NCBI RefSeq assembly: GCF_007595705.1 | Contig: NZ_NISY01000004.1 | Location: forward strand, 310,001 to 374,000 | DNA length: 64,000 bases | Direction of reading: 5' to 3' | Source of the DNA: Streptomyces sp. SAJ15 | GTDB lineage: Bacteria; Actinomycetota; Actinomycetes; Streptomycetales; Streptomycetaceae | Shown here: piece by piece, positions 32,114-44,572 of the stretch | How positions within the stretch are numbered: the first letter of the stretch is position 1 | How the letters are laid out: every line of letters starts with the position of its first letter | The notes under the pieces: generated by a model | Databases searched by the model: none | What the model saw: only the letters and a program-made list of their open reading frames with translations | Told to the model about the DNA's origin: nothing | Translations under genes and position numbers: made by a program

Positions 32114-34687
32114 TCAGGCACCCGCCGCCGCGTCGGCGGCCTGGGCCCTGAGGGCCCGCTCGATGCCCGCCCGGGACTCGGTGACCAGGCGGCGGAGCGC
32201 CGCGTTGGGCTCGGCGGAGGCCAGCCACGCGTCCGTGGCGTCCAGGGTGGCCTGGGAGACCTGGAGCGACGGGTAGAGCCCCACGGCGATCTGCTGGGCC
32301 ATCTCGTGGCTGCGGCCCTCCCAGACGCCCTTCACCGCGGCGAAGTACTTCTCGGCGTAGGCGGCCAGCAGCTCGCGCTGGTCGGTCTGGACGAAGCCGC
32401 CGATGACCGCCTCCTGCACCGCGTTCGGCAGCTTGTCGGACTCCACCACCGACGCCCATGCCTCGGCCTTCGCCTCCGGGGTCGGCCGGGAGGCGCGCGC
32501 GGTGGCCGCGTGGCGCTCGCCCGCCGAGGTCCGGTCCCGCTCCAGCTCGGCGGCGATCTCCGGCTCATCGGCCTTGCCGGTGGCGGCCAGCCGCTCCAGC
32601 AGGGCCCAGCGCAGCTCGGTGTCGACGACCAGGCCCTCGATGGTCTCCGAACCGTCCAGCAGCCCGGCCAGCAGTGCGAGCTGCTCGTCGGTGCGCGCGG
32701 TGGCGGCGAAGGCCCGGGCCCACGCCAGCTGGTGGTCGCTGCCGGGGGCCGCCGCGCGCAGGTGTCGCAGCGTCGCCTCGGTCCAGGCGGCCAGGCCCGT
32801 CGCCCGCCAGTCCGGGGCGCCGTACAGATCCAGCGCCAGCTTCACCTGGCGGTGCAGCGACTGCACGACACCGATGTCGGACTCCTTGGCGATGCCGCTC
32901 AGCACCAGGTCCAGATAGTCGCGGGTGGGCAGCTCGCCGTCGCGGGTCATGTCCCAGGCGGAGGCCCAGCACAGGGCGCGCGGCAGGGACGCCTCGAAGT
33001 CGCCGAGGTGCGCGGTGACGGCCTTCAGCGACTCCGCGTCCAGCCGGACCTTGGCGTAGGACAGGTCGTCGTCGTTGAGCAGCACCACGCCCGGGCGCTT
33101 CCGGCCGACCAGCTCCGGCACCTCGGTCAGCTCGCCGTCCACGTCGAGCTCGATGCGGTCGGTGCGCACCAGCTTGCCGGTGGCGTCCAGGTCGTAGGCG
33201 CCGATCGCGATGCGGTGCGGGCGCAGCACCGGCTCGCCGGTCGCGCCGGCCGGCAGCGCCGGGGCCTCCTGGCGCACCGCGAAGGAGGTGATGGTGCCGG
33301 AGTCGTCGGTCTCGATCTCCGGGCGCAGGATGTTGATGCCCGCCGTCTCTAGCCACTTCTTCGACCAGGTCTTCAGGTCGCGCCCGCTGGTCTCCTCGAG
33401 CGCGCCCAGCAGGTCGGAGAGCCGGGTGTTGTCCCACTGGTGCTGCTTGAAGTAAGCCTGGACGCCCTTGAAGAACTCGTCCATGCCGACGTAGGCGACC
33501 AGCTGCTTCAGCACGGAGGCGCCCTTGGCGTACGTGATGCCGTCGAAGTTGACCAGCACGTCGTCCAGGTCGCGGATCTCGGCCATGATCGGGTGGGTCG
33601 ACGGCAGCTGGTCCTGCCGGTAGGCCCAGGTCTTCATGGAGTTGGCGAAGGTGGTCCAGGCGTGCGGCCACTTCGACCCCGGCGCGTACGCCTGGCAGGC
33701 GATGGAGGTGTAGGTGGCGAACGACTCGTTCAGCCACAGGTCGTTCCACCACTCCATGGTGACCAGGTCGCCGAACCACATGTGGGCCAGCTCGTGCAGG
33801 ATCGTCTCGGCGCGCGTCTCGTACGCCGCGTCCGTCACCTTGGAGCGGAAGACGTACTGGTCGCGGATGGTCACCGCGCCGGCGTTCTCCATCGCGCCCG
33901 CGTTGAACTCGGGCACGAAGAGCTGGTCGTACTTGGCGAACGGGTAGTCGTAGTCGAACTTCTCCTGGAACCAGTCGAAGCCCTGGCGGGTCACCTCGAA
34001 GATCGCGTCCGCGTCGAGGAACTCGGCGAGCGAGGGCCGGCAGTAGATGCCCAGCGGGACCGACTGGCCGTCCTTCTCGTAGCTGCTGTGCACCGAGTGG
34101 TACGGACCGGCGATCAGCGCGGTGATGTAGGTGGAGATGCGCGGCGTCGGCTCGAAGTGCCAGACGTTGTCCTTGGGCTCGGGTGTCGGCGAGTTGGAGA
34201 TCACCGTCCAGCCCTCGGGCGCGGTGACGGTGAACTGGAAGGTCGCCTTGAGGTCCGGCTGCTCGAAGCTCGCGAACACCCGCCGGGCGTCCGGCACCTC
34301 GAACTGCGTGTACAGATACGCCTGCTGGTCCACGGGGTCGACGAAGCGGTGCAGCCCCTCGCCGGTGTTGGTGTACCCGCAGTCGGCGACCACCGTCAGC
34401 TCGTTGTCACCCGCCGACAGTCCCGGCAGCGCGATCCGCGAGTCCTTGAACACCTGCTCCGGGTCGAGCGCCTCGCCGTTCAGCACCACCTCGTGCACGG
34501 TGGGGGCGACCAGGTCGATGAAGGACTCCGCGCCCGCCTCGGCGGCGTTGAAGCGGACCCGGGTCACCGAGCGGTAGGTGCCCCCCTCCTGCGCGCCGGA
34601 GAGGTCGAGGTCGATCTCGTACGAGTCGACGGTGAGCAGGCGCGCCCGCTGCTGCGCCTCGTCGCGGGTCAGATTCGTGCCAGGCAC
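32114..34687 (-). CDS. pepN: Aminopeptidase N (M1 family), copy 1
   Basis: An 857-residue zinc exopeptidase of the actinobacterial PepN type, removing N-terminal residues from peptides in the cytoplasm. The N-terminal beta domain contains GAMENAGAVT (substrate amino-terminus recognition). HELAHMWFGDLVTMEWWNDL (HExxH plus 18 residues plus E in WLNESFA) is the zinc site. A long ERAP1-like C-terminal helical domain completes the usual length. The GTG start at 34687 (MPGTNLTRDEAQQRARLLTV) has AGGAG eight bases upstream. A second, closely related M1 gene lies at 44573, with the same N-terminal motif. It is preceded by a 362-bp gap, so it has its own promoter. Confidence 0.95.
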   Translation of the reverse strand: MPGTNLTRDEAQQRARLLTVDSYEIDLDLSGAQEGGTYRSVTRVRFNAAEAGAESFIDLVAPTVHEVVLNGEALDPEQVFKDSRIALPGLSAGDNELTVVADCGYTNTGEGLHRFVDPVDQQAYLYTQFEVPDARRVFASFEQPDLKATFQFTVTAPEGWTVISNSPTPEPKDNVWHFEPTPRISTYITALIAGPYHSVHSSYEKDGQSVPLGIYCRPSLAEFLDADAIFEVTRQGFDWFQEKFDYDYPFAKYDQLFVPEFNAGAMENAGAVTIRDQYVFRSKVTDAAYETRAETILHELAHMWFGDLVTMEWWNDLWLNESFATYTSIACQAYAPGSKWPHAWTTFANSMKTWAYRQDQLPSTHPIMAEIRDLDDVLVNFDGITYAKGASVLKQLVAYVGMDEFFKGVQAYFKQHQWDNTRLSDLLGALEETSGRDLKTWSKKWLETAGINILRPEIETDDSGTITSFAVRQEAPALPAGATGEPVLRPHRIAIGAYDLDATGKLVRTDRIELDVDGELTEVPELVGRKRPGVVLLNDDDLSYAKVRLDAESLKAVTAHLGDFEASLPRALCWASAWDMTRDGELPTRDYLDLVLSGIAKESDIGVVQSLHRQVKLALDLYGAPDWRATGLAAWTEATLRHLRAAAPGSDHQLAWARAFAATARTDEQLALLAGLLDGSETIEGLVVDTELRWALLERLAATGKADEPEIAAELERDRTSAGERHAATARASRPTPEAKAEAWASVVESDKLPNAVQEAVIGGFVQTDQRELLAAYAEKYFAAVKGVWEGRSHEMAQQIAVGLYPSLQVSQATLDATDAWLASAEPNAALRRLVTESRAGIERALRAQAADAAAGA

Positions 34688-35049
34688 GTAGGCATCTCCT
34701 TATGTCGCGTTTCCGGTCATCCTTCCACGTCGCACCTGACCGTGGCGGGAGCATTTCCGGGGGTGAACGTGACGGTCCGGGGGCGAACGTGACGGACCGG
34801 GAGAGGGCGGAGGAGTGCCGGGCGAGGGGAGGGAGGAGCGCTGCGGGAGGGGCGTGGTCAAGCGACGGGACACGCCGTGGCGGCCCGGCGCCGAGAGGCG
34901 GCCGGATGCCGCGAGGCGGCGCGGAGGCGCGGCGGGGGCGGGCGGAGAACCGCCGTCGGTGACGCGGGACATGCTGGAACCGTCCCACATCCGTCCGGGC
35001 GGCCACGGTGGTTGTCCACAGCCCGCCCCCGCCGATATGACTTATGCCG
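34688..35049. other. 362-bp gap between asd and pepN copy 1, with a 20-bp tandem repeat
   Basis: Besides the repeat at 34759-34798 the region is Gly/Arg-codon-like GC-rich DNA without a credible gene. The pepN promoter must lie in its left part. Confidence 0.55.
34759..34798. repeat. 20-bp tandem repeat, two copies, upstream of pepN
   Basis: GGGGG(T/C)GAACGTGACGG(T/A)CC occurs twice in tandem, 72-111 bp upstream of the pepN start. Each copy contains GAACGTGACGG; it may be a protein-binding direct repeat. Confidence 0.65.
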
Positions 35050-39562
<4,513 letters not shown>

Positions 39563-40107
39563 GGGCATCCTTGTTCGGAAATCGGAGCCAACAGTCCGTT
39601 CACCTTTGTGGAATGAGCGGATGTTTGGGGAGAGTTGCCCGAGCCTGATTGGCTGATTGGCATATTTCCGCCACGCGCCATCGGGGACGAAAGGGTGGGA
39701 ATGGCCGTCAAGTGACCGGTCACAGCGACCCTGTGCCTTTTATGGATCGCTCTCAGTGCGGTGCGGTTCCCGTGGAGCCCTTCGTTGTCCGCGATGTGGT
39801 CGGCCATGTGCGTGGCGACGCCGCCGGTGGCGTGGAGGACGACGACACGCCCGGGCGGCGGCCCGGCGGATCCCTCTCGCCGCCCGGACGGATCGTCGCC
39901 TTCCCCGGCAGATGAACGGCAGGTGAGCGACACCGCGCCGGCGGAGGAGCGGCAGATGACCGTCCACGGGCCGGCAGATCGATGTGCGGTGATCGGCGGC
40001 GCGCGTTGCCGCTTCGTTAACGCGCGGGTCACTCCCGGTGCCAACGATCCCAGTGACAGGGCAGGACCCTGCCCGACCGCTCACGCCTCGCCCCGGGGAG
40101 ACCGCGC
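39563..40107. other. 545-bp divergent gap with promoter-like elements, no gene supported
   Basis: It separates the S8 protease from the metallophosphatase. It has TGATTGGC in tandem (39646-39661), the palindrome GTGACCGGTCAC (39712-39723) and a relatively AT-rich first 180 bp. Short frames on both strands lack ribosome sites and homology. Confidence 0.6.
39712..39723. promoter_or_regulatory. 12-bp perfect palindrome in the protease/phosphatase divergent gap
   Basis: GTGACCGGTCAC is self-complementary and is followed by CAGCGACCCTGTG. It lies 150 bp upstream of the protease start. Candidate operator; binding factor unknown. Confidence 0.35.
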
Positions 40108-41844
40108 ATGTCCCGCATACGGTCCGCAGCACGCGCCCTCGACCGCCGTACGTTCATCGCCGCCGCCGGTGCCGCGGGGGCCGCCACGGGCCTCGGTGTG
40201 GCCTTCGGGCCGGGCAGCGGCTCCGCGACCGCCTCCCCGCCCACCGGGTCGCCCGAGGCCGGCGCCCCCGCCGCCGCCCGGGTGGTCACCGCCCCCGCCG
40301 GGCCCTCCACCGCGGGCACCACGCTCCGGAGCGTCGCCGCCCCGCGCGGCAGCGGCGCCTTCAAACGGCTGGGCGACGGCCCCGGTTGGGCCCGCGTGGT
40401 ACGGACCGAGCTGGCCGCCGCCAAGAGCGGCCGCGAACGCCGCCGCACCGCGCTGGCCTCCTTCGTCCAGCTCACCGACCTCCACCTCACCGACGTGCAG
40501 CACCCGGTGCGGTACGAGTTCCTGCGCTCCGGCCAGGTCAACGCCTGGCGGCCGCACGAGGCGCTGTCGGCGGCCGGGGTGGTCTCCCTGATCGAGCGGA
40601 TCAACGGGCTGCGGGGCGGGCCGGCCACCGGCGCGCCGCTGTCCTTCGCGATGACCACGGGCGACAACACCGACAACAACGCGAAGATCGAGCTGGACTG
40701 GTTCCTGACGGCCATGAGCGGTGGCCGCATCACCCCCAACAGCGGCGACCCGCGCCGCTACGAGGGCGTTCAGGACAGCGGGCTGAAGACCTTCTGGCAC
40801 CCCGACGCCGCGCTGCGCGACGCCGACAAGCAGCTCGGCTTCCCGCGCGTCGACGGCTTCCTCAAGGCCGCGCTCCGCACCGTCAACAGTCCCGGACTGC
40901 ACCTGCCGTGGTACTCCACCGTCGGCAACCACGACGACCTCTCGGGCGGCGTCTACGCCTTCGACCGCGGCTACATCACGGACCTGGCCACCGGCGGCCG
41001 CAAGCTCCAGATCATCCCGGCCGCCGAGGCCAAGAGGATCTACGAAGCGGAGCGCAGGGGTGCCGACCCCAAGGGCGAGGTCATGAAGGAGCTCTTCCGC
41101 ACCTACGCGAGAAAGATGCGGTCGGTCACCCCCGACGAGCGCCGGGCGCCGTTCACGCTCAAGGAGTACCTGGCGGCGCACCTCGACCCGAAGTACGCCG
41201 GGGCGGGCCCGGTCGGCCACGGCTACACCCGGGCCAACCTGGAGAAGGGCACCCTCTACTACTCGTTCCGGATCTCCGACGACGTCATCGGCGTCAGCGT
41301 CGACTCCACCGACCCGGGCGGCCACTACACCGGATCCATCGGGACCGGGCAACTGCGCTGGCTGGAGCGGACCCTGAAGGCGCACAAGGACGACCACGTC
41401 CTGGTCTTCAGCCACCACTACAGCCGCAGCATGAAGAACATGACGCCCGACCCCGCCAACCCGCGCGAGGCCCGGCACACCGGCGAGGAGCTCGTCCAGC
41501 TCTTCCGGCGCCACACCAACGTGCTGGCCTGGATCAACGGCCACAGCCACCGCAACGAGATCACCCCGCGCGGCAGCTTCTGGGAGATCACCACCGCCTC
41601 GCACATCGACTTCCCCCAACTGGCCCGGGTGATCGAGGTCGTGGACAACCACGACGGGACGCTGTCGCTCTTCACCACGCTGGTGGAGTCCGCCGCCCCG
41701 CACCGCACGGACTTCACCGACCTCTCCCAGACCGGCCTGGCCGCGCTCTACCGCGAGCTGTCCTTCAACGCGCCCGGCGCCCGCGGCACCCTGGCGGGGC
41801 AGCCGACCGACCGCAACACGGAGCTGCTGCTGCCCAAACGCTGA
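40108..41844 (+). CDS. Tat-exported metallophosphoesterase
   Basis: A 578-residue protein. The N-terminus DRRTFIAAAGAAGAATGLG is a Tat signal (RR followed by a hydrophobic core). Calcineurin-type metal motifs follow: FVQLTDLHLTDVQHP (DxH), MTTGDNTDNN (GD), STVGNHDD (GNHD) and FSHHYSRS/INGHSHRNE (GHxH). It should be folded with metals in the cytoplasm, exported, and hydrolyse phosphoesters outside the membrane. Its layout resembles the actinobacterial family described as TIGR03767-type metallophosphoesterases. No phosphate-regulated box was identified. A hairpin follows the gene. The downstream serine hydrolase starts after 91 bp. Confidence 0.88.
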   Translation: MSRIRSAARALDRRTFIAAAGAAGAATGLGVAFGPGSGSATASPPTGSPEAGAPAAARVVTAPAGPSTAGTTLRSVAAPRGSGAFKRLGDGPGWARVVRTELAAAKSGRERRRTALASFVQLTDLHLTDVQHPVRYEFLRSGQVNAWRPHEALSAAGVVSLIERINGLRGGPATGAPLSFAMTTGDNTDNNAKIELDWFLTAMSGGRITPNSGDPRRYEGVQDSGLKTFWHPDAALRDADKQLGFPRVDGFLKAALRTVNSPGLHLPWYSTVGNHDDLSGGVYAFDRGYITDLATGGRKLQIIPAAEAKRIYEAERRGADPKGEVMKELFRTYARKMRSVTPDERRAPFTLKEYLAAHLDPKYAGAGPVGHGYTRANLEKGTLYYSFRISDDVIGVSVDSTDPGGHYTGSIGTGQLRWLERTLKAHKDDHVLVFSHHYSRSMKNMTPDPANPREARHTGEELVQLFRRHTNVLAWINGHSHRNEITPRGSFWEITTASHIDFPQLARVIEVVDNHDGTLSLFTTLVESAAPHRTDFTDLSQTGLAALYRELSFNAPGARGTLAGQPTDRNTELLLPKR

Positions 41845-41869
41845 TCACCACTCAACCTTCCCGACGCCG

Positions 41870-41887
41870 ACCGGAGTCCTCTCCGGT
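41870..41887 (+). terminator. Hairpin between metallophosphatase and serine hydrolase genes
   Basis: ACCGGAG-TCCT-CTCCGGT is a perfect 7-bp stem 25 bp past the stop codon. It may be a partial terminator. Confidence 0.5.
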
Positions 41888-41935
41888 GGATCCCGAGAAA
41901 CGGGGTCAACAGGGCTCGACGGAAGAAGAGTTGAA

Positions 41936-43210
41936 GTGTCAAACAATATGACGACACCGGTGAGCTCGTCCGTGACGCACACGCAGCGCCGGGGGCGTGT
42001 CGCACGGGCCTCGCTGGCGGCCGTGGCGGCCACCGCCGCCCTGGGCGCGAGCGCGCTGCTGGCGCCGGGCGCCTCCGCCGCCACCCACTCCGCCGGCGCC
42101 GGCAAGGGCCACGCCGCCACCCAGAAGGCCCTCGACGCCAACGTGGCGCTCGGCGTGCCGGGCGTCGTCGCCCAGGCCCGCGACGCGCGCGGCACCTGGA
42201 ACGGCACCTCGGGGGTCGGCAACCTCAAGACCAAGAAGCCGCGCGGCGCGGACGACCGCTTCCGAATAGGCAGCATCAGCAAGACGTTCGTGGCGACCGT
42301 GGTGCTCCAGCTGGAGGCGGACGGCAAGCTCGACATCGACGACAAGGTCGACAAGTGGCTGCCGGGCGTGGTCCGCGGCAACGGCCACGACGGCCGTCGC
42401 ATCACCATCCGCCAGCTGCTCAACCACTCCAGCGGCATCTACAACTACACCGAGGACGCCGGATTCGGCCGGAAGATCCTCAGCAAGAACTTCCTCAAGC
42501 ACCGCTACGACACCTTCACCCCGCGCCAGCTGGTGAAGACCGCCATGGGGCACCGGCCGTACTTCAAGCCGGGCGCCGACTGGCACTACTCCAACACCAA
42601 CTACATCCTCGCCGGGATGATCATCGAGAAGGCGACCGGCCACCCGTACGGCACCGAGGTCGAACGGCGCGTCCTCAAGCCGCTCAAGCTGCGCTCCACC
42701 TCGCTCCCCGGCACCAAGGCCAGGGTGCCCGGCCCGCACAGCCGCGGGTACAGCACCCTCTTCGACACCAGCCCGAAGGCCAAGGTCCACGACGTCACCG
42801 AGATGAACCCGTCATGGGGCCACTCGGCCGGCGAGATGATCTCCACCACGAGCGACCTCAACCGCTTCTACCAGTCCCTGCTGGGCGGCCGGCTGCTCCC
42901 CGCCAAGCAGCTCAAGGAGATGAAGACCACCATCCCGATGAGCAAGGAGGCGCCCAACGCCCGCTACGGGCTGGGACTGGCGAAGATCAAGCTGCCCTGC
43001 TCCACCACCGTCTGGGGCCATGACGGCGGCATCCACGGCTCGGCGAGCCTCGGCCTCACCACCGGGGACGGGCGCCACACGCTGGCCGCGAACCTCAACG
43101 GGGACTGGGCCGGGGACTTCGGCTCCGTGATGACGGCGGAGTTCTGCGGCAAGGGCGCCCCGGCGGCGGCCGGCGGCTGGTCGACCCCCTCGCTCACCGG
43201 GGGAGAATGA
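41936..43210 (+). CDS. Secreted serine hydrolase, class C beta-lactamase/DD-peptidase fold
   Basis: A 424-residue exported protein with an N-terminal signal (ARASLAAVAATAALGASALL). RIGSISKTFVATV supplies the Ser-x-x-Lys nucleophile, WHYSNTNYILAG the Tyr-x-Asn and VWGHDGGIHG the third (HxG) motif of the beta-lactamase-fold family. The family includes R61-type D-Ala-D-Ala carboxypeptidases and esterases, and sequence alone does not choose among them; similarity in the YSNTNY region to S. R61 DD-peptidase favours cell-wall or peptide hydrolysis. The start is GTG at 41936 with GGAAGAAGAG upstream. The 3' end overlaps the converging gene by 17 bp. Confidence 0.85.
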   Translation: MSNNMTTPVSSSVTHTQRRGRVARASLAAVAATAALGASALLAPGASAATHSAGAGKGHAATQKALDANVALGVPGVVAQARDARGTWNGTSGVGNLKTKKPRGADDRFRIGSISKTFVATVVLQLEADGKLDIDDKVDKWLPGVVRGNGHDGRRITIRQLLNHSSGIYNYTEDAGFGRKILSKNFLKHRYDTFTPRQLVKTAMGHRPYFKPGADWHYSNTNYILAGMIIEKATGHPYGTEVERRVLKPLKLRSTSLPGTKARVPGPHSRGYSTLFDTSPKAKVHDVTEMNPSWGHSAGEMISTTSDLNRFYQSLLGGRLLPAKQLKEMKTTIPMSKEAPNARYGLGLAKIKLPCSTTVWGHDGGIHGSASLGLTTGDGRHTLAANLNGDWAGDFGSVMTAEFCGKGAPAAAGGWSTPSLTGGE

Positions 43211-44231
43211 CGACATAGGCGGCGGGCTCGCGGTCGGCCGCGGCCATCAGGGCCGTGCGGACCACCGCGGCCTGCTGCGCGGGGACCTCGCGCAGCTTGC
43301 GCGGGGTGATCCGGACCACCGTGATGCCCAGCCGCTCCAGGTGCTCGCGCCGGCCGGTGAATCCGGCCGGCGGCGGGTTCTGCTCATGGCGCGAGGACCG
43401 GGTGTCCAGGTCCACCGCCACCGACTGCTCCGGCCAGAAGGCGTCCACACCGCCGAGGCACGGGCCGCCGGGCAGCCGCAGATCGACGTTCCACAGCGGC
43501 TGGGGCAGCACGTGCGCGCGCACCATCTCGTACAGCTGCCCCTCCGCGATGGCCCGTCCCTCGGCGAGCAGGCCGTCGACCGCGTCGACCACGTGCGGCC
43601 GGGACAGCAGCCGCGAGGCGGAGAGCTCCCCCACGATCGCCGTCGCCTCGCAGTGCCCGCCGCGCACCGCCTCGGTGAGCAGCCGGCGCACCGTCGAGGC
43701 GTCGGTGAGTCGTGCCACGGTGTCGGCCAGCGCCCGGGCGACCGGGGCGGTGGGCACACCGGCGATCTCCTCGGACCGGGGCATCGCCTGGGTGCGTACG
43801 AAGCGCACGAAGCCGGTGGAGCGCAGCCGTCGGTTGCGAGGCACGAGGACGTCCACGCGGTCCAGCGAGAGCACCGGGGGAGCGGAGGAGAAGCGGTGCA
43901 GGGCGAGTGCGGCCAGGCCGGTGATCGCCGCCGGCCCGTAGCCCTCGGCGCCCGGGGGGCCCTCCTCCGTCGGCTCGGCGACGCCACCGGGGGCGCGGCT
44001 CGCGGTGTACAGCAGCGCGGCGTGCAGCCGCTCCTCGCTGGTCGGTGGCCCGGGATGGAGCAGATGGACACCCGGCAGGATCTGCTGCCACGGCCCGCCG
44101 GACCGGCACCGCTCGGCCGCGGTCGCCGCCGAGACGCCGTGCGCCCGGAGCTGACGCGTCGTCATCACCAGGCGCTGGGTGTCGGACAGATGGTGGAGGG
44201 GGCGGGGCGAGAGTGGAGTGTTGTGGTTCAT
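43194..44231 (-). CDS. AbiEi-like/nuclease-like protein (putative DUF559-type C-terminus)
   Basis: A 345-residue protein. The N-terminus LVMTTRQLRAHGVSAATAAE and GPWQQILPGVHLLHPG resembles the winged-helix AbiEi antitoxin-type domain common in actinobacteria. The C-terminal 110 residues contain GGVDAFWPEQSVAVDLDTR and GRREHLERLGITVVRITPR, matching the Asp and motif spacing of very-short-patch/DUF559-like PD-(D/E)XK nucleases. No AbiEii toxin gene is beside it, so an antitoxin role is not supported. The start ATG at 44231 is a choice among several, with a weak ribosome site; a frame extends 72 bp further upstream. Confidence 0.7.
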   Translation of the reverse strand: MNHNTPLSPRPLHHLSDTQRLVMTTRQLRAHGVSAATAAERCRSGGPWQQILPGVHLLHPGPPTSEERLHAALLYTASRAPGGVAEPTEEGPPGAEGYGPAAITGLAALALHRFSSAPPVLSLDRVDVLVPRNRRLRSTGFVRFVRTQAMPRSEEIAGVPTAPVARALADTVARLTDASTVRRLLTEAVRGGHCEATAIVGELSASRLLSRPHVVDAVDGLLAEGRAIAEGQLYEMVRAHVLPQPLWNVDLRLPGGPCLGGVDAFWPEQSVAVDLDTRSSRHEQNPPPAGFTGRREHLERLGITVVRITPRKLREVPAQQAAVVRTALMAAADREPAAYVVILPR

Positions 44232-44572
44232 GCCCCGGCCATTCCCGCGGACGCTCGGCCCCCTAACCCCTGTTACACAGTCGTCGACAAAACTGGACAA
44301 CACCGTACTAAAGCAAGGGTGTTCGGACTTCCGTCATCTGTGCGGACGCACCGGGCGGCCACGCTGGTTCCCCGTGGTCCCGGGAGCCCGGGGCGTGAGC
44401 CAGGGGGTGCCGGCTCCGTGCGGCCACGGATGGCCGCGGCCGCACGGAGCCGGACTTGGTAGCGAAGGCGGAACGCCGGTGCGGTCGCCGCGGCCCGCGG
44501 CGCGCACGCCCGGCCGGACCCCGACAGGGTCGCGGGACTCCCGACCGGGCCGCCGGACCCCCGACGGGGTCC
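44232..44572. other. 341-bp gap: promoter of the AbiEi-like gene and terminator of pepN copy 2
   Basis: An AT-richer patch near 44270-44340 (GTTACACAG, GACAAAACTGGACAACACC) is the likely promoter zone for the leftward AbiEi-like gene. The rest is GC-rich with the terminal hairpin at 44555. No gene is seen. Confidence 0.5.
44555..44572 (-). terminator. Hairpin directly after pepN copy 2
   Basis: GGACCCC-CGAC-GGGGTCC is a perfect 7-bp stem immediately next to the stop codon of the minus-strand aminopeptidase. Confidence 0.6.

Noticed and set aside
32114..34792. Plus-strand frames across pepN copy 1
   Set aside because: Antisense shadows with Leu/Val/Asp-rich composition; the minus strand encodes all zinc and GAMEN motifs.
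34702..34962. Plus-strand frame of 86 codons upstream of pepN
   Set aside because: Arg/Gly-rich text produced by the GC-rich gap and its tandem repeat; no homology or ribosome site.
39649..40044. Small overlapping frames in the protease/phosphatase gap
   Set aside because: Both strands have open frames but no motif, ribosome site or codon bias consistent with coding.
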